NCBI GenBank assembly: GCA_950295325.1
Contig: OX485809.1
Span: 7,752,001 to 7,812,000, forward strand
Direction of reading: 5' to 3'
Source: Polytrichum commune
Lineage: Eukaryota > Streptophyta > Polytrichopsida > Polytrichales > Polytrichaceae
Length of the DNA: 60,000 bases
The notes beneath the pieces are model-generated. The model saw nothing but the letters and a program-made list of their open reading frames with translations. It had not been told where the DNA came from and ran no database searches. The translations under genes were made by a program, and so were the position numbers. Below, one piece after another: positions 50,901 through 60,000 of the stretch (position 1 is its first letter; each line of letters begins with the position of its first letter).

Positions 50901-51544
50901 CATGGTTACACGTACTCCTAAAGTGCAAACAACACCACATACATGCCCTTAGAACCAAAAGACATAATAAGGCAGTATGGGAATTAAGAAAGCTAATAGT
51001 GGCATCAAAAAAATCACAATGTTATGTTCTCATGAATGCAAGCACATATAACAATAACCCACCAGAAAACACAGTCCCCCCATGGCTACTGCCGTGCACG
51101 TGCCACCAGCAAAGATGTCATTGCAATGCCAAATTCAAACTTCACCTCCTATGTGTGAAAGGACTACCATACCAATCCCTACCACTGACAGAACCGAACG
51201 AGAACCTAACAATACAATTCATAGAATTCACATACTGCAATGATAGAATACCTAATGATACTATAACCAGAAAAACAGAAGAATACAAACCATTAATAAA
51301 CAACATAAGCAATAGAGGCTGCAAGATAGACCCACTAATAGTCATTATAGGTGATGCTAGGGCAACCACACATATCCCCTCTATGACGAGTATTGAAGTA
51401 ATATTTAGAATCCCTAAGATAAACATCAAACACACATTTGAGGAAATCAACGTTATTGCCATATAATACGTTATGTCCATAATCCTACACAAAAGAAGAA
51501 TAAAAAATAACGAACCACTGCCAACAGACACACAACCATCATAA
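47978..51544 (+). pseudogene. 5'-truncated retroelement with RNase H and a restriction-like endonuclease domain
   Basis: One long coding remnant in several frames. It opens (about 47,984) with GIAYNFYAVPYSLLGIIKLD, LPKCTPN and LPHELFGIEAFSLKNAYLRC, which fit the region after the palm of a non-LTR reverse transcriptase; the palm itself is absent. 49,348-49,730 holds FFGSIGTAFSHKWHG and AIHWAKLA-like sequence of unclear function. RNase H begins at FYTDES (about 50,107), but the second acid is lost at a frameshift (about 50,242-50,248) and the third Asp is Asn (HIFTNC); NEEADALAKEG remains. Then come CP...WLHVLLKC...RTKRHNKA (zinc-like), CTCHQQRCHC, and a C-terminal domain with IEFTYC, KTEEYKPL and LIVIIGDARA resembling R2-type endonuclease motifs. 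Breaks: shifts near 48,290, 49,728, 49,915 and 50,245, and a TAA at 51,464 with the frame continuing to 51,544. Non-functional. Confidence 0.7.
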
Positions 51545-51650
51545 AAACCCCAAATACACCAACTAGCGAATTAATAATTAGGATGAAAAGAATAATAAAT
51601 GCCCACTTAAGTTAAGGAAATATACCCAATTGCTAAGTGTTCATAGGCAT

Positions 51651-51935
51651 GTGAGGCCAAACCCACCACCCTTAAGCGTCCTAGTCCGGGTGGTGGTTTT
51701 GAGAATCACATGTGTCATACCCAAACTCGTGGTAACATGGAATGTAACTCCCATCTCAATGAACTCCCAACTTACTTAGAATCATTATTTTTTCTTGATG
51801 TTAGCCTCTTAAATAGGTAGAGCATTGGCCTTCTCAAGGGTCCACCCTGCGGCCTTGGCCACACATGCCCTTAAGGATATTCCTCTTGAAACCTTGGCCT
51901 TGGCCAATGTTTTTTCATTAGTGCTCTTCACCTCA
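51651..51935. repeat. long inverted repeat, left arm
   Basis: Reads GTGAGGCCAAACCCACCACC, then GCGTCCTAGTCCGGGTG, TTGAGAATCACATGT, 'TTCTCAAG(G/A)GTCCA' and ACACATGCCCTTAAGGA. The reverse complement of 54,546-54,800 shows the same order with moderate divergence and an indel of about 30 bp. Confidence 0.8.
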
Positions 51936-52289
51936 GTGAGGCTATGGGTTGCCGACTCCATGATTCAATTAAGTTTCTAGTGTCTTAATTCCCAATTGTC
52001 AACCCAAGGACATTCTCCTTGTGTGGGGCCAACAACCCAATCTCGTGCTTCACATCAATATTAGCACATCAATTTCCTCCATGATGAGAATACAAGTGTT
52101 GAAAAACACTTATCTCTCTTATCACTCTCATGTCATCCTCCTCACAAGTTCACTCCCAAGTGTCATTTCCCGCTATACGGGATTTCCTAACTATAACTCT
52201 AATCCTAACCCAGCTAACATCTTAAATCCTAACCTATCTAGTTACTTAATTCCTAACCCAGCCCCTGCTTTTTGATGCAACCTTTACCC

Positions 52290-52915
52290 CAATAGTCCCG
52301 GTCCAGTAGCCCCTTAGATTCAACCAGCATCTAGCTGGGCTTGCCGAAACCACCCTCTGCAGTTCCGGTCCAGTAGCCCCTTAGATTCAACCAGCAGGTA
52401 GTTGGGCTTGCCGAAACCACCCTTTGCAGTTCCGGTCCAGTAGCCCCTTAGATTCAACCAGCAGCTAGCTCGGCTTGCCGAAACCACCCTCTGCAGTTCC
52501 GGTTCAGTAGCCCCTTAGATTCAACCAGCAGGTAGTTGGGCTTGCCGAAACCACCCTTTGCAGTTCCGGTCCAGTAGCCCCTTAGATTCAACCAGCAGCT
52601 AGCTCGGCTTGCCGAAACCACCCTCTGCAGTTCCGGTTCAGTAGCCCCTTAGATTCAACCAGCAGGTAGTTGGGCTTGCCGAAACCACCCTTTGCAGTTC
52701 CGGTCCAGTAGCCCCTTAGATTCAACCAGCAGCTAGCTCGGCTTGCCGAAACCACCCTCTGCAGTTCCGGTTCAGTAGCCCCTTAGATTCAACCAGCAGC
52801 TAGCTGGGCTTGCTGAAACCACCCACTGCAATCTCGGTCCAGTAGCCCCTTAGACTCAACCAACAGCCTGCTGGGCTTGCTGAAACCACCCTCTGCAGTC
52901 CCGGTTGAGTAGTTT
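52290..52915. repeat. 67-bp satellite arranged as 134-bp dimers
   Basis: The landmark GGT(C/T)CAGTAGCCCCTTAGA recurs at exact 67-bp steps (52,301, 52,368, 52,435, 52,502, 52,569, 52,636, 52,703, 52,770, 52,837; a diverged copy at 52,904). Two monomer types alternate in the middle: one with CAGGTAGTTGGGC...CTTTGCAGTTCCGGTCC, the other with CAGCTAGCTCGGC...CTCTGCAGTTCCGGTTC. The edge units at both ends are more diverged. No ORF. Confidence 0.93.
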
Positions 52916-53225
52916 TGCTGCAGTCTCAGAACCCGAGAGTCGACCAAGCACCATAATTAAATGCCACGGCCGAAAATCATAACTGGATGCTACAAATTAA
53001 ATCTTATGAACTAAGCCCTATAAACTAAATACTACAAACTAAATATTATGAGCTAATCACTATAAAATGCCACTAATCCCAACACTATAACTAAGCACTA
53101 TAAAACTAACCTCACAACTGGTTGGCACCGGTTTCCCCCCAAAGAAACTTGCACTTCCCCGTGCCTCCTTTCTAATCACACTCTTTTTCTCTAATTCTAA
53201 GAGCTCAAAAAATCCTAGAGAGGTG
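52916..53225. other. no gene seen
   Basis: Spacer with several short near-copies of 'CTAAATACTACAAACTAAAT' or 'CACTATAA(A/C)' around 52,990-53,105. Confidence 0.4.
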
Positions 53226-53640
53226 TGAGCCCAAAATGGTGCCCACATGTGGTGATTAACTCTTCGAAACCAATTTTAGTTTGACTTTGAGGTGTTATGA
53301 TTATTCACAAAACATAAAAAGAGTGAAGTGTGGTGTGGATTTAAGTTTAGGCATTAGAATGTGTGGTGTGGTTATTTCAAGGTTTGATTTCAATAGGAGA
53401 ATGCCTTGATTATATGAGTAAGGGGTAAGGTGAGGCAAGGTGAGCTCCGCGGGTTAAATGCCCACTTTTGGATCCACCTTGTTAGTTTAGGAAGAAAGAA
53501 GCTTGGTGGATGGGGATTAGTCCCTACTTTGGAGGAGAAGGTTAAAGGATTGTGATTGGGGGTGCTAATCCTCTCACCCTATCCTCACCTCTCTCTCCCT
53601 CTCTCCCTCTTTGCTACTTAAGGTGTTTTTCTCTCATTTA
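53226..53640 (-). repeat. dispersed repeat A, copy 3 (inverted, diverged)
   Basis: Begins GTGAGCCCAAAATGGTGCCC and continues with ATAAAAAGAGTGAAGTGTGG, 'GTGGATTTAAGTTTAGGC', 'GGAGAAGGTTAAAGGATTGT' and a CTCTCTCC-rich end. This is the reverse complement order of 20,710-21,154 and 54,801-55,254. Confidence 0.7.
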
Positions 53641-53914
53641 CCTCTCTCTCCATCAAGCGCTCTCAAGGGAGCAAGCCCTTAAGAGCTTGAGCCACGTGGG
53701 TGGGTTATTAGTTTTAGTGAAGGTAGTTAGTTAAGCTCTCTCTCTCAATGCCTCCCAAGGGAGTGGGCTCTTAGAGTTTAAGATTGCACGTGTTGATTAG
53801 TTAGTAATTAGTGAGGTTAGTTAGCTTAGTTCATTACTTAGGAGCAAGGAAAAGGGAAGAAGGAGAAACACTTAGAAGGCATTTGATTAGTGAATGAGAG
53901 GGTTGTATTAAGGT
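53641..53914. other. no gene seen
   Basis: CT-rich and TTAG-rich spacer. 'CTC(T/C)CAAGGGAG' with flanking 'CTTA(A/G)AG' occurs twice (about 53,660 and 53,753), a diverged local duplication. Confidence 0.4.
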
Positions 53915-54260
53915 GCAACTGGGATTGAACCGCGACCCTGGACTGGGACTGAACCGAGACCTTGGACTGGGACTGAACCGAGACCTTGGACTGGGACTGA
54001 ACCGAGACCCTGGACTGAGACTGCACCGAGACCTTGGACTGGGACTGAACCGAGACCCTGGACTGAGACTGCACCGAGACCTTGGACTGGGACTGAACTG
54101 AGACCTTGGACTGAGACTGCACCGAGACCTTGGACTGGGACTGAACCGCGACCCTGGACTGGGACTGCACTGAGACCCTGGACTGGGACTGCACTGAGAC
54201 CCTGGACTGGGACTGAACCGAGACCCTGGACTGAGACTGCACCGAGACCTTGGAATAGAT
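53915..54260. repeat. 24-bp minisatellite, about 14 copies
   Basis: The unit is GGGACTGAACCGAGACCTTGGACT with variants (GAGACTGCACC, CCCTGG). Because 24 is a multiple of three and no variant makes a stop, frames stay open on both strands. The minus strand gives an octapeptide V-S-V-Q-S-Q-S-R/K (frame 53,838-54,314) and the plus strand GLNRDLGL-type units. No start context, signal or partner exon supports expression, so I record a repeat and not a gene. Confidence 0.9.
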
Positions 54261-54545
54261 TGCAGTCGCGAGGCTTAGTGACAATTCATAATTAGGCCAT
54301 TTAAGGGTTAGCAAGGCTAGCTCAATTAGTAGGTGTTAGCACATTGAAAACTAAATCACATTAGGCCATTTTAGTGGTGGCTAAATAGTTAGATTCATTG
54401 GGCTAGTTGGTACCACGTGTGGGTTTGTATAAGTGTGTTTAACCATTGATAAAAGTGTTTTTCAACACTTGCACCTATTGGTCAAAATAACTCACTTGCA
54501 TTATTAATGGAGAATGTGGAGGACTCTTGCAATGGCAAGAGAAAA

Positions 54546-54800
54546 GAGGTGAAGATCAAAAGAGCGAGGGGAATGTCCGTAAGGGCATGTGCGGCCAAAG
54601 CCGCGGGTTGGACTCTTGAGAAAGCCAACTCTAGCACAAGCCAAGAGGCCAACATTAATAAAGCACAATGATTGAGACAATATGTGTTCATTTGAACATG
54701 AAAATCACCTTGCACATGGTTCAATGTTGTAATAGATACATGTGATTCTCAAAGTCATCACCCGGACTAGGACGCTAAAGGGTGGTGGATTTAGCCTCAC
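54546..54800. repeat. long inverted repeat, right arm
   Basis: Reverse complement of the arm at 51,651-51,935, ending GGTGGATTTAGCCTCAC at 54,800. Dispersed repeat A copy 2 starts directly at 54,801. Confidence 0.8.
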
Positions 54801-55254
54801 AAGAGGAGAGGGAGAGAGAGAGAATGAGAGAGAGAATGGTTTTGAAGAAGAGAGAAGAAAAGGTAAAGAGAGGGAACTTAAGGAGAAGGGAGGATAAGGG
54901 AGGAAGAGGAGAGACAGGGCATCCAATCACAACCCCTTAACCTTCTCCCCCTTAGTAGGACCTCATCCTCTCCGCTAACCCTTCAACCCCTAAACCAACA
55001 AGAACACGTTCTAATTCAAACAATTAAATCAAAGGCACTTCCCCTTGCCTCATCAAGCACTACTCCTCTAATCAAAACACTCTCTAATGTCACTAAGCTT
55101 CTAATTCACCACACAAAATGGCTTAAGGCCTAAACATAAATCCACACCAAGCCTCATTCTTTTTATACTTTTGATTGTTTCAATAACACTCCAATTGCAA
55201 TTCTAATTAAATTCTAAACATAAAACAAATATGAGCACTCATTTTGGGCTCATA
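54801..55254. repeat. dispersed repeat A, copy 2
   Basis: Close to 20,710-21,154 over its whole length and in the same orientation, with small indels. The match ends in both copies just after ATTTTGGGCTCATA. Confidence 0.87.
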
Positions 55255-55312
55255 AAGCATCTGGCCAGTCTGGTTAATATAGTGCCCACCCCGAGAGGGG
55301 TTAGTAGTCCTG
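55255..55312. repeat. left extension of repeat B, not present in copy 1
   Basis: Contains CCACCCCGAGAGGGG, a small inverted repeat (CCCC/GGGG with loop). Copy 1 at 47.9 kb lacks this segment. Confidence 0.45.
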
Positions 55313-55405
55313 CAATACTGGTATTATGCCCTGAGGGTATAATACCAAGGGTGGGTCGAACGGGCATTCCAATCACGCTGATCACATGATCAGCGTTTCT
55401 TCTCT
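55313..55405. repeat. double-hairpin repeat B, copy 2
   Basis: GGTATTAT...ATAATACC forms an 8-bp stem and CGCTGATCA-CA-TGATCAGCG a perfect 9-bp stem. Nearly identical to 47,885-47,977; the similarity again stops just after CTTCTCT. On the minus strand GTTCGACCC resembles a Pol III B box, but no A box is placed correctly. Confidence 0.85.
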
Positions 55406-55965
55406 GATGAGTGCATATAATTTTCTTGGTGGTGGGTGTTGTTGATTTTAATAGATGTATCTTGAGAGATATGGTTATTTTGTGGTTGTGTCTTGGTGTT
55501 TTGGGTGTGTCAGATTTAAGATAGGAGAGAATTGTTTTGCTAGGTGTTGGTATTTTGGTTGTAATTTTATTGTACACAATATGAAGTACATTTTGCATCT
55601 ATTTATATGTGTAGATGAGTGTGTTTGTAGCATATTTGGCATGAGTCCCAGGTTGGTTTCTATGTCTCCACATAATATAAGTAGGAGGTGTGATGGAAAT
55701 GTTTTGTGAGAAGATTCTTTTTGTTTGTGCTTTGTTTTCTAGTGGAAGCGTTTAGAAATGCTTTTTAATTTTGTTATTTGCTTTGTTTTTTTTTAATTTG
55801 TTTTTTCTTTATCTTTTATTTTGGCATTTATAAATGCTATTGGGATGGAAAGTTTTAGGATGGGTAGCTTCGCCTTTGTTGTGGGTTTGTTTTTCTTCAC
55901 ATGTTTGGTGGGTTGTTTGATGGGGGTGGAAGTGCTAAGAGTTCAGGATCTTCTTCACTACTTGT
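55406..55965 (-). pseudogene. A+C-rich element fragment, antisense
   Basis: The plus strand is rich in G and T, so the minus strand has the same A+C-rich bias as the retroelement at 48-51.5 kb. Minus-strand frames are short and broken: a Lys/Thr/Pro-rich one from 55,598, and near 55,950 a stretch reading SSEEDPELLALPPPSNN. I see no RT or RNase H motif. It may be the 5' (ORF1-like) part of the same family inserted in the other direction. This rests mainly on composition and on its place next to repeat B. Confidence 0.4.
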
Positions 55966-55970
55966 GGGGA

Positions 55971-56790
55971 CCATTCACAATTGGGGTACTACTTTTGGGA
56001 CAAAGGAATTAAGGACTATGTCGCATTGGATCTCGGCGTTTATTATGATTTACTATCATTTGATCAATAATTTTTAAATAAATAAGTAGATAGGTCATAG
56101 GACTTATCAAGAAATATATTCATTATTATTAAGTAATCACTGATAATAGATAAATCCTTTATGAAATGAGTAGATAGGTCATAGGACTTGTAAAGAGGTC
56201 ATATGACTTGTTTGGGCCACACCAATAGCAATTTCATTACTGAAGTGTACATCAAAGGTGAATTATTTTATGTTTTCCATCCTAGTACCTTGGTGTAAGT
56301 GTCATGTGTCTGTACATATATATTTTTCATGTCCAATTCTAATACTAAACGTTTTTTTCTTTCTTTCATGTAGCCATGTTATTGTGAATTGTTGGCCATG
56401 TTTGGTGTCATATGTAAAGCTATATAATTGGTATGCAATACATTTTTAGTTCTATTGGTACACAATTGAACGATAATTGTGATGAAAAAAATTGGGATTA
56501 TTTCAAATATTTTTTGTTGTTCTTTTCATTCCTTGATCCCAAGGTCAATAATTTTGACAACACTCATGGATGTCCGTTAAGGATTCAAAATGATATCTTA
56601 GATAACCCTATTCCTTGTAAATTAACTTTGTCAGTGTACTCAATATGGAATATTAAATATAGGTATGATCCAAAATATGCTTCACAATACAAATATAAGC
56701 ACACCAACTATGTAAAGTTATCTAATTTAGTCCTTTAACCGTTAGACATCCAAAAGTGGTACCCCATTCGTGAGTGTCATCGAGATTATT
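55971..56790. mobile_element. inverted-repeat DNA element (family C), copy 2
   Basis: Starts CCATTCACAATTGGGGTACTACTTTTGG and ends with the inverted counterpart CCAAAAGTGGTACCCCATTCGTGAGTG. The interior matches 4,074-5,102 almost throughout ('ATCCTAGTACCTTGGTGTAA', 'TATGATCCAAAATATG', 'ACACCAACTATGTAAAGTTA'). It lacks the Mutator MITE. A 101-codon frame at 56,433-56,738 is broken in copy 1 and has no recognisable domain. Confidence 0.75.
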
Positions 56791-57990
56791 TTGGAGAATT
56801 GCACCATTTGTTTCTTCACAACTTCTTGTAAGTTGGAGTCGAGTCTCTTTGTGTAGGTCTCTGTAGTGATGATGATGTCATTTCTTTGGGTTGCCAATTC
56901 TTCCTTGAATCGATTGTGAGCTCCGCCTTTAGTTCCCTCTTCAATTATGTTTTTAAGTCAAGCTTCAATTCGTTGATGTCAATTCTCTCGGCTTTTGGCT
57001 TCATCTTTTATTTGATTGGTGTGTTTTGAATGGCTTCTATGGTATTTACTAGGGTGGACTCGATGTTAAAAAATCCAAAATGTTTTTGCTACTCTTTTGA
57101 TGGTGCTAGTATTCCCTCCAATTTTTTTGGGTGTGGGGTAAAAGTGACATATGCGTTATGGATTTTGTGTGTTTTGTTGACGAATTCTATGTTGACTAAC
57201 CCGCTATGTGGGTTCTCCCGTTGCTTTGGGAAGAAGCTAGAGGAGACGTTCTTGGGCCCCATAATTTCCTTGATCCCATGTAGTGTCTCCTTTATTGACT
57301 TTGTTAGCTTCAGTTCTTGTAATACAAACATTAAACAATATTTTTGGCGAGTTGAGTTGTGAAAAATTTCTCACCCATTTTGATTGTGGTCAAGATGATT
57401 TCATTGTGGAAAGTGGCTTTGAATTTCACGATTTTCTCTGCTTGTGCGGGAGTAGGCGCTACCAACAATGCCCATGTCTCGGTGGTGTTCTTTTGTACTC
57501 CCATGATCTCTAGCTCTTGTCCTCTTTTGAAGGTTTCTTCAAGGATTTCTTTGTAAAGCCCATGCCCTATTACATTCCCTAGAAAGGGGCTACTAATCTT
57601 TACGGAGAGTAGGTGGTTTCTAGCTATGGTATTCTAGCTTTTGCAAACTTTCCCTATTGTCATGAACACATCAAGAATGAGGATAAAAAGTTAATGCCAT
57701 TGAGTAGGTTTATGCCATCGACTCCCGGGTATTATAGGTGTAGTTTAATGGTACCGGCCTAGTGCCTTGTGGAGCCATTATTGCATAGAATTGCAATGGG
57801 ATCTACTATCTTGGTTCCTAGTGAGATTTTCATCTCCTTTAGCCTTGCTTGTGTTAATGTGTGACCAAGAATCCTCCCCACTCTTGAGTGCGTCCTAATC
57901 CGGGTGGGAAATCCTCTTTTCACACGCACTAGCCAACTACTCACAAATGTGCTTTGAATCCATTCAATTTAGAGTAGAGTGGTGAACATG
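56791..57990 (-). pseudogene. probable retroelement remnant, minus strand
   Basis: Minus-strand frames 57,759-57,944 (containing LTQARLKEM and GTKIVDP) and 57,089-57,331 (KSIKETLHGIKEIMGPKN, KLEGILAP) continue one another through stops. Together they look like a degraded gag-type protein with charged helices. I recognise no zinc knuckle or catalytic site. The segment near 57,870-57,915 (GCGTCCTAATCCGGGTGGG) resembles part of the long inverted repeat at 51.65 kb (GCGTCCTAGTCCGGGTGG), linking it loosely to that family. Confidence 0.3.
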
Positions 57991-58590
57991 ACACGTTCTT
58001 TTATTATTAAGAATCATACAAGCATTTACAAACACTTGAGTCACTCACAAAACTTGCTTGAGTCATTTGCTATGTCAATGAAACTCTAGATCTAGTCGCC
58101 TCACACTCATGATGCATCTAGTTGCTCTACCTTTACCAATCCAACCTTTGCACCACCACTAATTATCATGAATTCCCAAGTCCCAACCCCCAATGATCAA
58201 TCCTTCACCGCAACTACAATAAATATTTTCTCCTTCACCTTGTCTTATTCTACTAGTCTTTGTTATGTCACCTAGACTCCAACTATGGCTCATTGTTGAG
58301 TAGCAACATTGCAAAAGAAGAAAAGAGGCACATCAACATTCAAACGGCACTTAACCAACGAGCATGCAACTTGACAAGAAGGATTCACGGAGAAGAGGAA
58401 GAGGATCAACACCAAACAATGGAACGCCGAAGAGAGGAGCTCGGCCATGGAGTTCGGCCACGGGAATAGGCCCCTTACCGCGGAAATACAAGGAAGAGGC
58501 GCGGTTTTAGGCTCCCTTACCCACGGGAGTAGGGTACCGGCGGCTTACAAAGGACTTTCTAGCATTTTATCAAAGGACTTTAAGGGGTTA
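57991..58590. other. no gene seen
   Basis: Mixed spacer. A 69-codon Arg/Glu/His-rich frame at 58,260-58,469 has no motif. Confidence 0.4.
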
Positions 58591-58591
58591 T

Positions 58592-58715
58592 ATTAGGGGC
58601 ATATTAAAGGATGTATTAGGGATACATTAGGGGCATATTAAAGGATGTATTAGGGATACATTAGGGGCATATTAAGGGGTGTATTAGGGATGTATTAGAG
58701 GTATATTAGAGTATA
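58592..58715. repeat. 34-bp minisatellite
   Basis: ATTAGGGGCATATTAAAGGA starts at 58,592, 58,626 and 58,660, an exact 34-bp period, followed by decaying partial copies. Unrelated in sequence to the 34-bp repeat at 20.3 kb. Confidence 0.9.
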
Positions 58716-59139
58716 GGATTTTGAGGATAAATGACTATCCGAAGTACATGATTATGGAATTTTGAAGAAGCATGATTATGAATTATGTAAGAATTTTAGA
58801 TTCTTATACATTATGAAGATGCATTATGAGCATATAGGCCAAGGATAGATTCTACTAGTATGTTTAAATACAAATCATTGGAATCAAACAAAGGTGAAGA
58901 CTTGATTACATTCTCAAGAGGAACTACAATGTAGCCAAGACAAGGATATAGTAGAATCTTAGAAATATGAACATCCAAATGGTAAAACGGTTATAACCGT
59001 TTAGGAATGATGGCATCTACATATATCAAAGATAGCTAGTATCTATGGAAGTGGAAGTTATTAACCACTCTTAGTATAGATTTTGGATAGGGAGAAAAGA
59101 CTATATAAGGGAAGCAAATTAGGATACTTATACCTCATT
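58716..59139. other. no gene seen
   Basis: AT-rich. 'CTATATAAGG' at about 59,101 resembles a TATA box and lies just before repeat D, as in an LTR promoter, but no coding region follows within the window. Confidence 0.35.
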
Positions 59140-60000
59140 TTATACACAACGAAGTTATCTTAAATTTGAGTGTCAAGAATCACTTGAAGCTTTTGTAACT
59201 CTCCTCTCGAGGAACTTTTGCAATACACTTATCCTTTCTACAAATGCGTGTGACCTTTCTACCTCTCTCTCAAATTGTCTTACAAAGTTTGTCAAGCGGT
59301 ACTTGGAACTTGAGTGATTGAGCAACCGAGAGTAGAGTAGATTGAGTAGACTCTTTTGAGAAAGAACTCAAAAGATAGTGCGAGGGTGAGAACAAAGCAC
59401 TCAAGACAAATTGGAGAATCAATGGAATTTTGAGAGAGATTGAATTGAGGAAGCGATTGTCAAACTTGAGTGAAGGAAACAAGATTATCTCTCAAAGCGG
59501 AACTTATCATTGATCTCCTCAAAATGGAATTATAAATATACATGTGATTGAACGATTGAAGAATTATATGCATGTTATAATTTAAGTGAAACTTCTTAAC
59601 GATTACAAACTCCTTCAAAAGAGGAGGAATTTATTATCATAAAACTACATAATTGACTTACAAGTATTATGCATATTATATTATATAACATATGTTTGAG
59701 TATCGAACTTATTTTATGATTAACAAGAATGATGAAGATATAAATTGGAACTTCTTTCTCTTTCGAGATTCTTTGTGAGTTGTTGGATGTCATTATAAGT
59801 TGAAAGAGTTGTCTCTCTTGAACAAACATTCAAGAGAGTAATGTAAGAATGATGTTCTAATCTTCTCGTCATCAAGAAACACTTTGTAGTAAAAGTGTTT
59901 CTTCTCTTAAGATACTTTGTGAGTTGTTGGATGTCATTAACAATCAAAGAGGAGTTCTTTATCTTGAATAAACATCAAGAAAGTTATAATTATTCTTGTC
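59140..60000. repeat. dispersed repeat D, copy 2, with internal tandem copies
   Basis: 59,140-59,540 parallels 6,160-6,610. Farther on, CTTTGTGAGTTGTTGGATGTCATTA occurs at about 59,770 and 59,917 (147 bp apart), each followed by a TCTTGAA(C/T)AAACAT-type segment, and a relative stands near 6,335. The window ends inside this repeat. Confidence 0.55.

Noticed and set aside
52290-52915. CRISPR-like array because of regular spacing
   Set aside because: The whole 67-bp unit repeats without unique spacers, in a plant genome; it is a satellite.
20710-55254. repeats A copy 1 and copy 2 as the two LTRs of one 34-kb element
   Set aside because: The interval contains two host genes and several unrelated transposons, and a third inverted copy exists, so they are dispersed repeats.
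55313-55405. tRNA or Pol III gene suggested by GTTCGACCC on the minus strand of repeat B
   Set aside because: No A box at the right distance, no cloverleaf, and the two stems do not fit a tRNA.
55396-55410. CTGATGAG, the first core block of a hammerhead ribozyme, next to repeat B
   Set aside because: I found no matching GAAA block and stem II/III pairing around it, and copy 1 of the repeat lacks the motif.

Overview
The window is plant nuclear DNA. Two multi-exon genes have canonical GT-AG introns and clear land-plant homologues, and they sit in a large repeat-rich region. The repeat types (Copia and PIF/Harbinger elements, Mutator- and Tourist-like MITEs, many young minisatellites) point to a big-genome vascular plant. 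A seed-free plant (fern or lycophyte) is my guess, not something the sequence proves.

Layout. 0-13.5 kb has no host gene: a 185-bp tandem repeat, a roughly 1-kb inverted-repeat element interrupted by a 246-bp Mutator-like MITE, and a 2.4-kb array of degenerate repeats carrying GATCCCCC blocks. 13.5-24.7 kb holds a fold-back MITE, LTR-like sequence followed by a broken Copia gag, an unrecognised broken ORF, and a degenerate minus-strand Copia polyprotein (gag, protease, integrase). 24,766-28,409 is a structurally complete PIF/Harbinger element: inverted repeats, a 3-bp duplication, a spliced Myb/SANT-like protein and a DDE transposase with its triad intact. 28.4-31.4 kb is repeats only.

The gene island is 31.4-45.3 kb. 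A formin-binding-protein-4-like gene with two WW domains runs on the plus strand (11 coding exons, 1,065 residues). A Rab GDP dissociation inhibitor gene runs on the minus strand (13 coding exons, 444 residues). They are convergent, with about 1.2 kb between the stop codons. Every splice phase I worked out by hand is consistent, so both look functional. A Tourist-like MITE lies about 390 bp upstream of the GDI start codon.

45.3-60 kb is again repeats. The most unusual object is a 5'-truncated retroelement (about 47,978-51,544) with a strongly A+C-biased sense strand. Its order is: end of a reverse transcriptase, an unknown or methyltransferase-like block, RNase H, a zinc-binding block, and a C-terminal domain resembling an R2-type restriction-like endonuclease. 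It abuts a short double-hairpin repeat that recurs at 55.3 kb beside an oppositely oriented fragment with the same composition. Next comes a composite block bounded by long inverted repeats, containing a 67-bp satellite organised as 134-bp dimers and a 24-bp minisatellite open on both strands. Several modules recur across the window (4.1 and 56.0 kb; 6.2 and 59.1 kb; 17.0 and 31.3 kb; 20.7, 53.3 and 54.8 kb).

The two host genes show no functional link to each other. I see no CRISPR array, rRNA, convincing tRNA or prokaryotic operon. All similarities were judged by reading, without database searches.
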